Assembly (NCBI RefSeq): GCF_009735585.1
Contig: NZ_VJVW01000002.1
Span: 456,513 to 520,512 of the forward strand
DNA length: 64,000 nt
Origin: Christiangramia aestuarii
Lineage (GTDB): Bacteria; Bacteroidota; Bacteroidia; Flavobacteriales; Flavobacteriaceae
Direction: 5' to 3'
The translations under genes were made by a program, and so were the position numbers. The notes under the pieces were generated by a model. It saw only the letters and a program-made list of their open reading frames with translations. It searched no databases and had not been told where the DNA came from. This document shows positions 46,419 to 57,000 of this stretch, in pieces. How positions within the stretch are numbered: the stretch's first letter is position 1; every line of letters begins with the position of its first letter.

Positions 46419-46450
46419 AAAAGCCCCTTCCGGTGAGGGAAAAGGCTTTT
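46419..46450. terminator. Terminator after coxA
   Basis: An interrupted stem (46419-46425 with 46444-46450, inner 46428-46431 with 46438-46441) with T-runs on both outer sides, 25 bases after the coxA stop. Confidence 0.65.
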
Positions 46451-46474
46451 CAAAAATTTTATCTAAATGGGAAA

Positions 46475-48298
46475 CTAGTGATTCAGCTCCTCTTCATTTT
46501 CCTGTAATGGAACGGTCTGCGGAACGAAATCCTGACCCGGGATCACATACTCTCCGTCCTCACGGGTCTTAGAGTAATCGTAAGCCCAACGGTATACAGA
46601 CGGGATCTTTCCTGGCCAGTTTCCGTGGATGTGTTCTACCGGAGTAGTCCACTCTAAAGTATTCGATTTCCAAGGGTTCTGAACAGCTTTCTTCCCGAAG
46701 AAAATAGAGCTGAAGAAGTTGTAGATGAATACCAACTGTACAAGAGCAGTGATGATCGCAGCAACGGTAATGATAACGTTCACATCTGCATAATCATCGA
46801 AATACGGGAAATTCGTGTTTGTATAATAACGTCTTGGAAGACCTGCGATACCAATAAAGTGCATTGGGAAGAATACCCCGTAAGCACCAACCGCGGTTAC
46901 CCAGAAGTGGATATAACCAAGGTTCTTGTTCATCATTCTACCAAACATCTTAGGGAACCAGTGGTACACCCCGGCGAAAAGACCGTAAAGTGCAGAGATA
47001 CCCATTACCAGGTGGAAGTGAGCAACCACGAAGTAAGTATCGTGAACGTTGATATCAAGAGTTGAATCCCCAAGGATAATACCTGTAAGACCACCAGTAA
47101 TGAAAGTAGATACCAGACCTATCGAGAACAGCATTCCCGGGTTCATCTGTAAATTTCCTTTCCAAAGAGTGGTGATATAGTTAAATGCTTTTACTGCGGA
47201 AGGGATCGCGATCAACAGCGTTGTAAAGGTAAATACCGATCCAAGGAACGGGTTCATACCAGATACGAACATATGGTGCCCCCATACAATAGTTGAAAGG
47301 AATGCGATCGCAAGGATCGAAGCAACCATCGCACGGTATCCGAAAATAGGTTTACGTGAGTTCGTCGCAATTATCTCCGAAGTGATCCCCAGTGCCGGAA
47401 GTAATACGATGTATACCTCTGGGTGACCAAGGAACCAGAAAAGGTGCTCGAACAATACCGGAGAACCACCTTGATGACTTAATACTTCTCCCTGGATAAA
47501 AATATCACTTAGGAAGAAAGAAGTACCAAAACTTCTGTCCATGATCAATAGCAATGCAGCCGATAAAAGAACAGGGAAAGATACCACCCCGATAATAGCA
47601 GTTACAAAGAAAGCCCAGATAGTAAGCGGAAGCCTGGTCATAGACATTCCGGCTGTTCTTAAGTTAAGTACGGTTACGATATAATTAAGTGATCCAAGCA
47701 AAGAAGATGCAATAAAGATCGCCATAGACACTAACCATAACGTCATCCCTGTTCCTGAACCGCTGATCGCCTGTGGCAATGCACTAAGCGGAGGATAGAT
47801 GGTCCATCCAGCCATGGCAGGTCCAGATTCAACGAATAAAGAACTTAGCATGATCACAGAAGAAAGGAAGAACAACCAGTAAGAAACCATGTTAAGGAAT
47901 CCTGAGGCCATATCCCTCGCACCAATCTGCAACGGAATTAATAAGTTTGAGAATGTACCACTTAGCCCGGCAGTAAGTACAAAGAATACCATGATGGTAC
48001 CGTGAATTGTAACCAGGGCCAGGTACATACTTGGAGTCATTACTCCGTCTGGAGCCCATTTATCTCCTAATAGGGCTTCAAATACCCAGAAGGACTGCTC
48101 TGGCCAGGCAAGCTGGATACGGAACAGGATCGACATCGCGATACCAACGATCCCCATGATAAGCCCGGTGATAAGATATTGCTTGGCAATCATCTTATGA
48201 TCCGTACTAAAAATATACTTTGTTATAAAAGTTTCCTTATGATGATGTCCGTGATCATCGTGGTGATCGTGTGCCGGTGCGTTTGCAATTGCTGACAT
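46475..48298 (-). CDS. coxA: Cytochrome c oxidase subunit I (A1-type heme-copper oxidase)
   Basis: A 607-residue inner-membrane protein with 12 or more helices. Heme and copper ligands are visible: His99 (heme a), the GHPEVY loop with His292 and the cross-linked Tyr296, His341-His342 (Cu_B), and His427/His429 in HDTYFVVAHFHLVMG. GHPEV with Glu294 and the GARDMA loop (Asp129) mark the A1 type with a D channel. The N-terminus has an unusual His-rich stretch (residues 10-20). It reduces oxygen to water while pumping protons. It is the last gene of the act-cox operon, 37 bp behind coxB. Confidence 0.97.
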   Translation of the reverse strand: MSAIANAPAHDHHDDHGHHHKETFITKYIFSTDHKMIAKQYLITGLIMGIVGIAMSILFRIQLAWPEQSFWVFEALLGDKWAPDGVMTPSMYLALVTIHGTIMVFFVLTAGLSGTFSNLLIPLQIGARDMASGFLNMVSYWLFFLSSVIMLSSLFVESGPAMAGWTIYPPLSALPQAISGSGTGMTLWLVSMAIFIASSLLGSLNYIVTVLNLRTAGMSMTRLPLTIWAFFVTAIIGVVSFPVLLSAALLLIMDRSFGTSFFLSDIFIQGEVLSHQGGSPVLFEHLFWFLGHPEVYIVLLPALGITSEIIATNSRKPIFGYRAMVASILAIAFLSTIVWGHHMFVSGMNPFLGSVFTFTTLLIAIPSAVKAFNYITTLWKGNLQMNPGMLFSIGLVSTFITGGLTGIILGDSTLDINVHDTYFVVAHFHLVMGISALYGLFAGVYHWFPKMFGRMMNKNLGYIHFWVTAVGAYGVFFPMHFIGIAGLPRRYYTNTNFPYFDDYADVNVIITVAAIITALVQLVFIYNFFSSIFFGKKAVQNPWKSNTLEWTTPVEHIHGNWPGKIPSVYRWAYDYSKTREDGEYVIPGQDFVPQTVPLQENEEELNH

Positions 48299-48335
48299 AT
48301 CTTTAATTCTTTATCTTAATTTGTTCTTTATCTAA

Positions 48336-49508
48336 CTAATCTACTGCTGCCACTGCGTCATCTTCTTGCGGCGCATTTTCCGTCTCCTGCTCTCCTTCTC
48401 CAGATGCCGGTTCCTGGGCATCTGCAGGCTCTTCTGCATCCTTGTTCTGATCTTCCATAGTAGAACCGAAGGTTGGCTGCTCCTCTAACCATGCATTAAA
48501 ATCTTCTTCAGACTCTACAATGATCTTCATCTGCATATTGTAGTGCGCCTGTCCGCAGATCTTGTTACATAGAAGGAAATAGTCAAATTCGTAAGTATCC
48601 AGGGTTGGTTCCCCCTGAGCTATAAGTTCTTTATTTCTCTCGTTTCTCTCTTCGTTCACGCTCTTCACCTTGTCTACCATATACTCGCTTTCACGCATCT
48701 CTTCAGTAGTGATGGTTGGAGTAAAGCCAAACTGGGTGATCATACCTGGCACAACGTTCATTTGTGCTCTAAAGAACGGGAAGTAAGCTGAGTGCAATAC
48801 ATCCTGAGATCTTAATTTAAAGACCACTGGTCTTCCTACTGGAAGGTGAAGCTCTGTAACCACTTTATCGTCCATGGCGTAAGAATCTGATTCGTCTACA
48901 CCCAACTGGTTCACACCTTCGATAAAACGAACATTGGCTTTTCCAAGAGTGTTGTCCTCTCCAGAATATCTTGCTCTCCAGTCGAACTGGTATGCGTATA
49001 GTTCAATAACCATAGGATCTTCCTCCTCGTTGATATTCATGATATCACTCCAGGTGAACAATCCGTAGATGATTAGACCTGCAAGAACGATCACCGGGAT
49101 AATGGTCCAGATGAATTCCAGCTTGTCATTATCTGCGTAGAAAAGGGCTTTATTGGTTTTCTTTCCCTTGTATTTAAAGGCAAAGAAGTGTAGCAGTCCC
49201 TGGGTGATGATCTGTACCACCATGATAAGGGCGATAGAGATGAACATCAAAGTATCATATTCTCCACCGTGCTCTGAAGCCGCTTCAGGAAGATAGAACC
49301 TTCCATATTCCCAGAAGCAATAGATAGTTATTACATAAAGGAAAATAACAAAAGCCAACATCAGGATACCATTCAGGCGGTTATCCTTATCATTTGCAAC
49401 CTGAGAAGTATCGGCATCGGGTCTCTGGGATAACTGAAATATCTTAGAGATCTGCCAACCAGTTACGGCCAGAAGTGCTAGTACTATGATTACTAAAAAT
49501 ACGGTCAT
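48336..49508 (-). CDS. coxB: Cytochrome c oxidase subunit II
   Basis: A 390-residue protein with an extra N-terminal helix (residues 2-20), helices about 46-66, 84-110 and 133-152, and a periplasmic cupredoxin domain. Cu_A ligands are His239, Cys314, Cys318, His322 and Met325 in LCNKICGQAHYNM. The residue between the cysteines that is usually Glu is Lys316 here. The C-terminus (about 350-390) is an acidic, Ala/Glu-rich tail. There is no fused cytochrome c domain, so electrons must come from a separate or complex-bound heme protein. It sits between actF and coxA. Confidence 0.96.
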   Translation of the reverse strand: MTVFLVIIVLALLAVTGWQISKIFQLSQRPDADTSQVANDKDNRLNGILMLAFVIFLYVITIYCFWEYGRFYLPEAASEHGGEYDTLMFISIALIMVVQIITQGLLHFFAFKYKGKKTNKALFYADNDKLEFIWTIIPVIVLAGLIIYGLFTWSDIMNINEEEDPMVIELYAYQFDWRARYSGEDNTLGKANVRFIEGVNQLGVDESDSYAMDDKVVTELHLPVGRPVVFKLRSQDVLHSAYFPFFRAQMNVVPGMITQFGFTPTITTEEMRESEYMVDKVKSVNEERNERNKELIAQGEPTLDTYEFDYFLLCNKICGQAHYNMQMKIIVESEEDFNAWLEEQPTFGSTMEDQNKDAEEPADAQEPASGEGEQETENAPQEDDAVAAVD

Positions 49509-49541
49509 TTTATAAGTTCTTCTTTAAACAATCAATCTTTA

Positions 49542-50948
49542 TTAATAATGGTAGTGCTTACTCTCCTTGATGAAAGGATTTCCTTTCACTAGAAGTGGCG
49601 CTTTGGTCAGGGAGTTGAATACTATAAAAGTAAACAATCCGGCGAACAACAACACAGCACTAATCTCAGGAATTCCGATGAACCAGGATTCTCCTACCGT
49701 CGCAGGCATTACCAGAACATATACATTAAGATAGTGACCAATCAGGATCACGATACCGGTCATTATTACGAACCAGTTCACTCGCTTATAATCACTATTC
49801 ATCAACAGCAACACAGGGAAGATAAAGTTGGTTACCAGCATTCCGAAGAACAGGATCGGGTAATCTTCCATTCTCTGGATAAAGTAAACAACCTCTTCAG
49901 GGATGTTAGAATACCAGATCAACATGAACTGAGAGAACCAAAGGTAGGTCCAGAAGATGCTGATCCCGAACATGAACTTAGCAAGGTCATGGATATGACT
50001 GTCGTTCACAAATTCAAGGTATCCTCGTTTTTTAAGATATATACTCATTATGGCAATGGTAGTAATTCCAGATACAAAAAGACTGGCAAATACGAACCAT
50101 CCAAATAAGGTACTAAACCAGTGCGGATCTAAACTCATGATCCAGTCCCAAGACATCATAGACTCGGTAACGATAAAGAACACAAGGAATCCTGCCGCCA
50201 GTTTAAAGTTCTTTTTAAAGTAAGTTAGATCTGTAGCGTCATCCATCTTGATAGAGTTCTTTCTAAGCAAGTGTCTGAAGAATGCCCATCCTCCAAGGTA
50301 GATCGCAGCCCTGATAAGGAAGAAAGGAACGTTAAGATAAGCAGTCTTAGCCTGGATAATCTCGTCATGAGCTACAACTTCAGGATCCATCCACACGAAA
50401 AGGTGGTTCAGGTGAAGACCTGAAAGCACTAATAATACAAATACAATGATCCCACCTGGTAACAGGTAAGCGGTAATAGCTTCCATTACCCTGAAAAGTA
50501 CCGGAGACCATCCTGCCTGGGCAGCGTATTGTATCGCATAGAACGCAAGCACACCCAAAGAGATCATAAAGAAAAAGAACGCAGCTACATAAAGAGCAGC
50601 CCATGGCTTGTTCTGCAACTGGTGCAGAATATGTTCGTAATGTTCATTTTCATGAGAAGCTTCTTCACCGTGACCAGCCTCAGCATGCTGTTCTCCTTCG
50701 GTGTGAGCTACTTCGCTTTCGTATCCCTGAACATCTTCCACTTCTACAGTTTCTCCGGGAAGCTGCTCAACGTGAATTTCAGCGGCATCATCTGCAGCGT
50801 GCCCTTCACCGTGATGTTCAGAAGCCATCATTTCCTTAACCTCTTCTACGGTATCTGGTGCAGCGATGAATCCATAAATGAGACCTATTGCGCCAACAAC
50901 CATAAAAATGATTGCTGTTAATTTTAATTTACTGGATAGCGTATACAT
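49542..50948 (-). CDS. actF: Alternative complex III subunit ActF (quinol:cytochrome c oxidoreductase membrane subunit)
   Basis: A 468-residue inner-membrane protein of the NrfD-like quinone-site type, with about ten helices. After the first helix comes a loop of about 90 residues that is extremely rich in His and Glu (EHHGEGHAADDA, EGEQHAEAGHGEEASHENEH). Core helices include SWDWIMSLDPHWFSTLFGW and GHYLNVYVLVMPA. In alternative complex III, ActC and ActF are the two NrfD-like membrane subunits. It lies 18 bp behind actE and 33 bp before coxB. Confidence 0.9.
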   Translation of the reverse strand: MYTLSSKLKLTAIIFMVVGAIGLIYGFIAAPDTVEEVKEMMASEHHGEGHAADDAAEIHVEQLPGETVEVEDVQGYESEVAHTEGEQHAEAGHGEEASHENEHYEHILHQLQNKPWAALYVAAFFFFMISLGVLAFYAIQYAAQAGWSPVLFRVMEAITAYLLPGGIIVFVLLVLSGLHLNHLFVWMDPEVVAHDEIIQAKTAYLNVPFFLIRAAIYLGGWAFFRHLLRKNSIKMDDATDLTYFKKNFKLAAGFLVFFIVTESMMSWDWIMSLDPHWFSTLFGWFVFASLFVSGITTIAIMSIYLKKRGYLEFVNDSHIHDLAKFMFGISIFWTYLWFSQFMLIWYSNIPEEVVYFIQRMEDYPILFFGMLVTNFIFPVLLLMNSDYKRVNWFVIMTGIVILIGHYLNVYVLVMPATVGESWFIGIPEISAVLLFAGLFTFIVFNSLTKAPLLVKGNPFIKESKHYHY

Positions 50949-50966
50949 ATCGATAGATCTAAATCT

Positions 50967-51674
50967 TTATTCTTGAGTTTCGGTTTGGTTGTTCTGGTTT
51001 TCCTGCTCAGAGTTAATGTCACCGGCATCATCGTATAGATTAGCATCGGCTCTGGAAGGAAGGAGCTGTGTTGGCTGCTCGGTCTCTTCTTCAAATTCTC
51101 TTTCAGGTTTACCCTCCAACTTATCTTTCAGGCTCATCACATAGTGATCTATCTGCCAACGTTCCTTGATGGTCGTCTGGGCAGCATAAGAACCCATGTT
51201 ATTGATTCCGTAGTACATCACGTGGTATACACTACCTTCGGTGATCGCACGTCCTGCATCATCGTAAGACGGAACCCCTAATATCTTTTCTCTCTCTACA
51301 AGAATACCTTTACCAGCTCCTTTATCACCGTGACAAACGGCGCAATAAATAGTGTAAAGAGCCCTACCTTCAGCTAGGTTATCTTCAGTATAAGGAATCG
51401 GGTTATTAAGATTTGCTTTGGCAGCTTCATAACCCTGGGCGTTATTTTCATAATCGTAAGGCAACCACCCGCGAGGCACAGAACCTTCTACCGGTAATTT
51501 GGCTTCCTGACCATTCTCAAACACCTCGTACTCACCATAAGTTTCATAACCTACAGATTCATACATATCTGGCATGTACTGATAGTTTGGATCTTCCTTG
51601 TCCTGGCAGGATATTACTGCAACGCCAAGCAAACAAAATCCTATAGTTTTATGGAATAAACTTCTCATTATCAC
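50967..51674 (-). CDS. actE: Alternative complex III subunit ActE (monoheme cytochrome c lipoprotein)
   Basis: A 235-residue protein. A signal peptide ends in a lipobox (VISCQ, Cys23). One heme c motif is present, CAVCH (Cys111-His115), in a small cytochrome c domain running to about residue 185, with GSYAAQTTIKERWQID where the axial Met may lie upstream in YYGINNMGSY. The C-terminus is Glu/Gln-rich and disordered. It passes electrons within the complex. It is 6 bp behind actD. Confidence 0.93.
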   Translation of the reverse strand: MIMRSLFHKTIGFCLLGVAVISCQDKEDPNYQYMPDMYESVGYETYGEYEVFENGQEAKLPVEGSVPRGWLPYDYENNAQGYEAAKANLNNPIPYTEDNLAEGRALYTIYCAVCHGDKGAGKGILVEREKILGVPSYDDAGRAITEGSVYHVMYYGINNMGSYAAQTTIKERWQIDHYVMSLKDKLEGKPEREFEEETEQPTQLLPSRADANLYDDAGDINSEQENQNNQTETQE

Positions 51675-51680
51675 TATTTA

Positions 51681-52202
51681 TTATTCTATTAATTTAATTT
51701 CAGATGCACCTGTTTTATATAAAAAGTCGGTCAGGTCATCGATATTATGATTTGCTGCATCTACTTCCATCAGGAATACATCATCTGTAGTTCTTACATC
51801 AGGATTTTCTGCACTCTTAAAAGGCCACAATCTACTTCTCATGTAGAAAGTGATCACCATAAGGTGAGCGGCAAAGAATACAGTTAATTCGAACATAATA
51901 GGCACGAAAGCCGGCATGTTCTGGAAGAAACTGAAACTTGGTTTACCACCAATATCCTGAGGCCAGTCCTCGATCATGATAAAATTCATCATAGCGATTG
52001 CTACAGAAAGTCCAACCAATCCGTAAAGGAATGAAGTAATGGCCAGTCTTGTTGGAGCAAGACCCATTGCCTTATCAAGCCCGTGAACCGGGAATGGGCA
52101 GTAGATCTCACCTATATGATAGCGTGCCTCACGAATCTGCTTTACGGCCTGTAGAAGCAGATCGTCATCTCTGTAAATAGCGTGTAAAACTTTAGATGCC
52201 AT
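51681..52202 (-). CDS. actD: Alternative complex III subunit ActD (DUF3341)
   Basis: A 173-residue protein with a soluble N-terminal domain (HAIYRDDDLLLQAVKQIR, CPFPVHGLDKAMGL), two membrane helices (about 58-78 and 100-120) joined by a short loop, and a short soluble C-terminus. This is the DUF3341 layout. In known structures ActD is a peripheral two-helix subunit of the complex. It is 5 bp behind actC. Confidence 0.93.
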   Translation of the reverse strand: MASKVLHAIYRDDDLLLQAVKQIREARYHIGEIYCPFPVHGLDKAMGLAPTRLAITSFLYGLVGLSVAIAMMNFIMIEDWPQDIGGKPSFSFFQNMPAFVPIMFELTVFFAAHLMVITFYMRSRLWPFKSAENPDVRTTDDVFLMEVDAANHNIDDLTDFLYKTGASEIKLIE

Positions 52203-52207
52203 CCTGA

Positions 52208-54022
52208 TTATTTATTTTTTAGTTTGTTTGCCTGAGCTACCCATCCTTCTCTATTCTCGTGGATAGGGAAGTTCTCGATCACCTCGTCCAGCAAATCAAA
52301 ATCTTTTTCTGTTAATTTACTTACCTGATCGAATAGATAGATCCCTACCTGGTGCAGGTGCTGCTGTAATAGCGGCCCAACATTCTTAAGTTTGGTAAGA
52401 TCATCTGCTTCCTGGGTCTTTGGATCGTAAGTACCAATTCTTGAAAGCATTTCGTCGATACGGTCTTTCATCACTTCTGAAACAACCATTCCATCAGCAT
52501 TAACCGTATCCTCATGTGGATGGTCTGCCTCTTTTTTCTTGGTATGCTCGGTATCCTCGATCTTATGGTGAACTCCCTCTTCTTCGTTACGAACAGGGTT
52601 TCTTCCTATTGTTTCTGGATTATAATGCAATACATCATCACCATGCTTTTCTCTTAGTTTCTTGTACTTTTCTCCGGAAGCCTTTAGGATTGTCTTTACC
52701 TCTGCCTGAGCGATCACTGGGAACGAACGTGCATAAAGAAGGAACAATACAAAGAAGAACCCGATTGTACCAATGAAGATCCCGATATCTACAAATGTTG
52801 GAGAGAACATGGTCCATGAAGACGGAAGGTAATCACGGTGAAGCGAGGTCACGATAATCACGAAACGCTCGAACCACATCCCGATGTTCACAACAATAGA
52901 GATAAAGAAAGAGAACATAATGCTGGTACGCAGTTTCTTGAACCACATGAACTGTGGAGAGAACACGTTACAGGTCATCATACTCCAGTATGCCCACCAG
53001 TAAGGTCCGGTAGCCCTGTTAAGGAATGCATACTGTTCGTATTCAACCCCTGAATACCATGCGATCACTAACTCGGTAATATATGCAGTACCAACGATAG
53101 AACCTGTGATCATGATCACGATGTTCATCAATTCGATATGCTGAATAGTAATATAATCTTCCAGATTAGAAACCTTTCTCATGATGATAAGCAGGGTGTT
53201 TACCATGGCAAATCCAGAGAAGATCGCACCCGCAACGAAGTAAGGAGGGAAAATGGTGGTGTGCCATCCCGGGATTACCGAAGTTGCGAAGTCAAAAGAT
53301 ACGATGGTGTGTACAGAAAGTACCAGTGGTGTTGCCAAACCGGCAAGTACCAGGGATACTTCTTCAAAACGCTGCCAGTCTTTGGCACGTCCACTCCATC
53401 CAAATGATAATATTCCGTAAACTCTTTTAGTGAAAGGCGTGATAGCCCTGTCACGTATCATCGCGAAATCAGGTAACAATCCAGTCCACCAGAAAACAAG
53501 TGAAACCGAAAGGTAAGTAGAGATCGCAAATACATCCCAAAGAAGCGGTGAGTTAAAGTTCACCCAAAGAGAACCAAACTGGTTAGGGATTGGAAGTACC
53601 CAGTATGCCAGCCATGGACGACCCATGTGGATTAAAGGGAAAAGACCCGCCTGCATTACAGAGAAGATGGTCATCGCCTCTGCAGACCTGTTAATCGCCA
53701 TTCTCCACTTCTGGCGGAATAAAAGTAATACGGCAGAGATCAAAGTACCGGCGTGACCAATACCTACCCACCATACGAAGTTGGTAATATCCCAGGCCCA
53801 ACCTACTGTTTTGTTTAATCCCCAGGTACCTATACCTGTAGAAATTGTGTATACTATACATCCAACACCCCAAAGAAAGGCAACAAGGGAAATAGCAAAA
53901 ACTATCCACCAGGTTTTATTAGCCCTTCCTTCAACCGGAGCAGCAACATCAACAGTCACATCGTGATAGCTTTTGTTCCCGGTAACTAGAGGCTTTCGTA
54001 TAGGTGCTTCGTAATGAGACAT
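52208..54022 (-). CDS. actC: Alternative complex III subunit ActC with C-terminal helix-hairpin-helix-like extension
   Basis: A 604-residue inner-membrane NrfD-like protein. About ten helices cover residues 35-465, with NFVWWVGIGHAGTLISAVLLL, SFDFATSVIPGWHTTIFPPYFV and GMWFERFVIIV. It holds the quinone-facing side of the complex near the Fe-S subunit ActB. After a charged linker, residues 540-604 form a helix-hairpin-helix-like domain (LTKLKNVGPLLQQHLHQVG), which is not part of the basic NrfD fold. It is 35 bp behind actB. Confidence 0.92.
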   Translation of the reverse strand: MSHYEAPIRKPLVTGNKSYHDVTVDVAAPVEGRANKTWWIVFAISLVAFLWGVGCIVYTISTGIGTWGLNKTVGWAWDITNFVWWVGIGHAGTLISAVLLLFRQKWRMAINRSAEAMTIFSVMQAGLFPLIHMGRPWLAYWVLPIPNQFGSLWVNFNSPLLWDVFAISTYLSVSLVFWWTGLLPDFAMIRDRAITPFTKRVYGILSFGWSGRAKDWQRFEEVSLVLAGLATPLVLSVHTIVSFDFATSVIPGWHTTIFPPYFVAGAIFSGFAMVNTLLIIMRKVSNLEDYITIQHIELMNIVIMITGSIVGTAYITELVIAWYSGVEYEQYAFLNRATGPYWWAYWSMMTCNVFSPQFMWFKKLRTSIMFSFFISIVVNIGMWFERFVIIVTSLHRDYLPSSWTMFSPTFVDIGIFIGTIGFFFVLFLLYARSFPVIAQAEVKTILKASGEKYKKLREKHGDDVLHYNPETIGRNPVRNEEEGVHHKIEDTEHTKKKEADHPHEDTVNADGMVVSEVMKDRIDEMLSRIGTYDPKTQEADDLTKLKNVGPLLQQHLHQVGIYLFDQVSKLTEKDFDLLDEVIENFPIHENREGWVAQANKLKNK

Positions 54023-54057
54023 ATCCTTATCTGATTGATTCTTAGTTATTCGTTATA

Positions 54058-57000
54058 TTAAGCTTCGGTTGTATTTCTAACTTTAGTCTGGTACATCACG
54101 TTTGGTTTTGTACCTACATACTCAAGCAGATGATACATCCTGTCATCATTTTTCTTTTCAAGAATTTTTGAGTCCTCGTTATTCACATCTCCAAAGACCA
54201 TCGCTCCTTTATCACAAGCCGCAGAACAAGCAGTCTGGAATTCACCATCCTTGATCGTTCTTCCTTCACGCTTAGCATCAAGGATCGTCTTTTGAGTTTT
54301 TTGAATACACATAGAACATTTTTCCATAACCCCTCTGGAACGTACGGTAACATCTGGGTTAAGCACCATTCTACCAAGGTCGTTGTTCATGTGGTAATCG
54401 AACTCATCATTCTGAGCATAGTTGAACCAGTTGAAACGACGCACTTTGTAAGGACAGTTGTTCGCACAGTATCTCGTACCAACACACCTGTTATAGATCA
54501 TTTGGTTCTGACCCTGTCTACCGTGTGAAGTTGCCGCAACTGGACATACAGTTTCACAAGGCGCATGGTTACAGTGCTGACACATTACCGGCTGGAATAC
54601 AACCTGAGGATTGTCTGCAGCCTGCTCAAGCTCTCCAAATTCTGAAAGAGAACTTCCCAGCCCACCAATATTTTCTTTCTTCTCAAGGTCTTCGGTAAAG
54701 CTTTCTTCAGAAGAGAAATAACGGTCGATACGCAACCAGTGCATATCCCTGGATTTCCTAACTTCTTCCCTTCCAACAACAGGAACGTTGTTTTCTGAAT
54801 GACAAGCGATCACACAGGCACCACAACCAGTACAGGCATTAAGGTCTATACTTAGGTTAAAGTGCGGCCCGGTAGACCTGTCAAAGCTTTCCCAGATATC
54901 AACTTCTGGAGAAGTTACCGGAGTCTCCTGGTGATCAAGAGATACTTCCGGAGTTTTGTTCCAAACATGGGCATCTTTACTATTGAACACCTCCAAGGTA
55001 GTTTCCTTGATGATGTCCCCTCTACCCATTAAGGTATTATGCAACTGCACACATGCAAATTCATGCATTCCCGCAGCCTTTTCAATTTTCACTTTCTGAA
55101 CAGAACTGAAGTTCTTATACAACGGATAAGCGTTCACTCCTGTCTGCATTTCAGACTGGATCCCCGCTTTTCTACCATAACCAAGCGCAAGACCTACAGA
55201 TCCTTTCGCCTGACCTGGCATAATGTATACAGGTACGTTCTGAACCACCGCGTCACCAACACTGATGTTCACATAACTTCCGTTAAGACCACCATTGGCA
55301 ATATGCTCGTTCACAAGACCAAGCGCTTCGGCATCGGCCTTAGAAACTGTAAGGTAGTTATCCCAGCTCGCTCTGGTTAGCGGGTCTGGCATCTCCTGCA
55401 ACCATGGGTTGTTGGCCTGCTGACCATCACCTATAGCTGTATTGGTATAAAGACTTAATTCGAATCCGTCACCTTCGATCTCATCCACATTGTAAGAGAT
55501 CTTAGAAGAGGATGTAGAAGCAGTCGCAGCTACCGGAGAAGTAGCCTCGAATACTCCGTCATGAAGTACTTCACTCCAGTTTCTGTCACCCAGTCCGGCA
55601 GACCAGGTGTCTTTGATATATTCGTAATAAGACTTATTGTTACCGGACCATCTTAGGATCACATCCTGGAATTGTCTGGTATCAAATAAAGGTCTTATGG
55701 TTGGCTGCATCAGGCTGAAAGACTTCTCACTGAATTGGATATCTCCCCAGCTCTCCAGGTAATGCGGAGTTGCAGCTACGTATTTACTTAATTTCGTGGT
55801 CTCATCGGTCCTGGTAGAGAAATCTACTACCGTTTCTACCTTCTTAAGACCTTCGGTGAATTCTTTTCCATTAGGAAGCGTATGAACCGGGTTAAGGCCG
55901 GCGATCAAAAGAGCACCAACACTACCATTGTTCATATCTTTAACTAACTGGGCTACTTCCCCACCGCTACCCTGACGGATCATTCTGGCATTAGAAGTAT
56001 CCATCACGCGGCTTCCAAGAGCCTCGTTGATCTCCAGCGCCCATTTTTGAGCTTCATCATCTGGAAGACCACAAACCACCACAGCACCGCTTCCGGCTTT
56101 TCTTAACTGACTCGCAGCTTTCACTACCGCGTCGTCTATATTAGAAGGAAGGTCACTGGTAGAAGAACCACCGGCAACATATCCTCTAAGCGCAGACATT
56201 ACAGCTTTCTGTTGAGAAGGTTTTAAAGGCACACGCTTATCTGCGTTTGCCCCGGTAAGAGACATATTAGATTCGAACTGAATATGACGGGACATTTTTC
56301 CGTTTTCAGGAATTCTGGTCTTGGCATAAGCAGCATCGAAGCCACCTCCCTGCCAGTCTGCAAGGAAGTCTGCACCTACCCCAACCACGGTCTTAACTTT
56401 CGAGAAGTCGTAGTTTGGCAGGGCACGTTTACCATACTTAGCTTCAAAAGCGTTCAAAGCAGCATCTTCAGAAACCGTATCGTACACTACGTGACGAACG
56501 TTCCCGAACTTCTCTGAAAACTCCTGAATAAGTTTAGTTGTAGAAGGACTGGCAAATGTTTGCGTTAGAAGAACGATCTCTCCGTTCGCATTTTCCAGTT
56601 TAGATTTAACCTCGCGGTCAAATTCTTCCCAGGAAACATTTCTTCCTTCGATCATAGGGCGTTTTACCCTTTTTGTATCGTATAAAGAAAGTACCGAAGC
56701 ATGGACACGGGCATTCACCCCACCCTTGAACTTCGATAGATCATTATTTTCAATTTTAATTGGTCGACCCTCACGAGTTTTTACCAGTACGCTTGCGAAG
56801 TCGAAACCATCGGCAATCGTAGACGCGTAATAATTCGCGATTCCAGGCACAATCCTTTCAGGTTGCACCACGTAAGGAATGGATTTTACCACAGGGCCCT
56901 CGCAGGCAGCCAGTGATGCCGCTGCTGTACTGAATCCAACATACTTAAGGAAATCTCTTCTTGAAGTTTTTGAATCCCCAAGACTTTCTTTATCCCCAAG

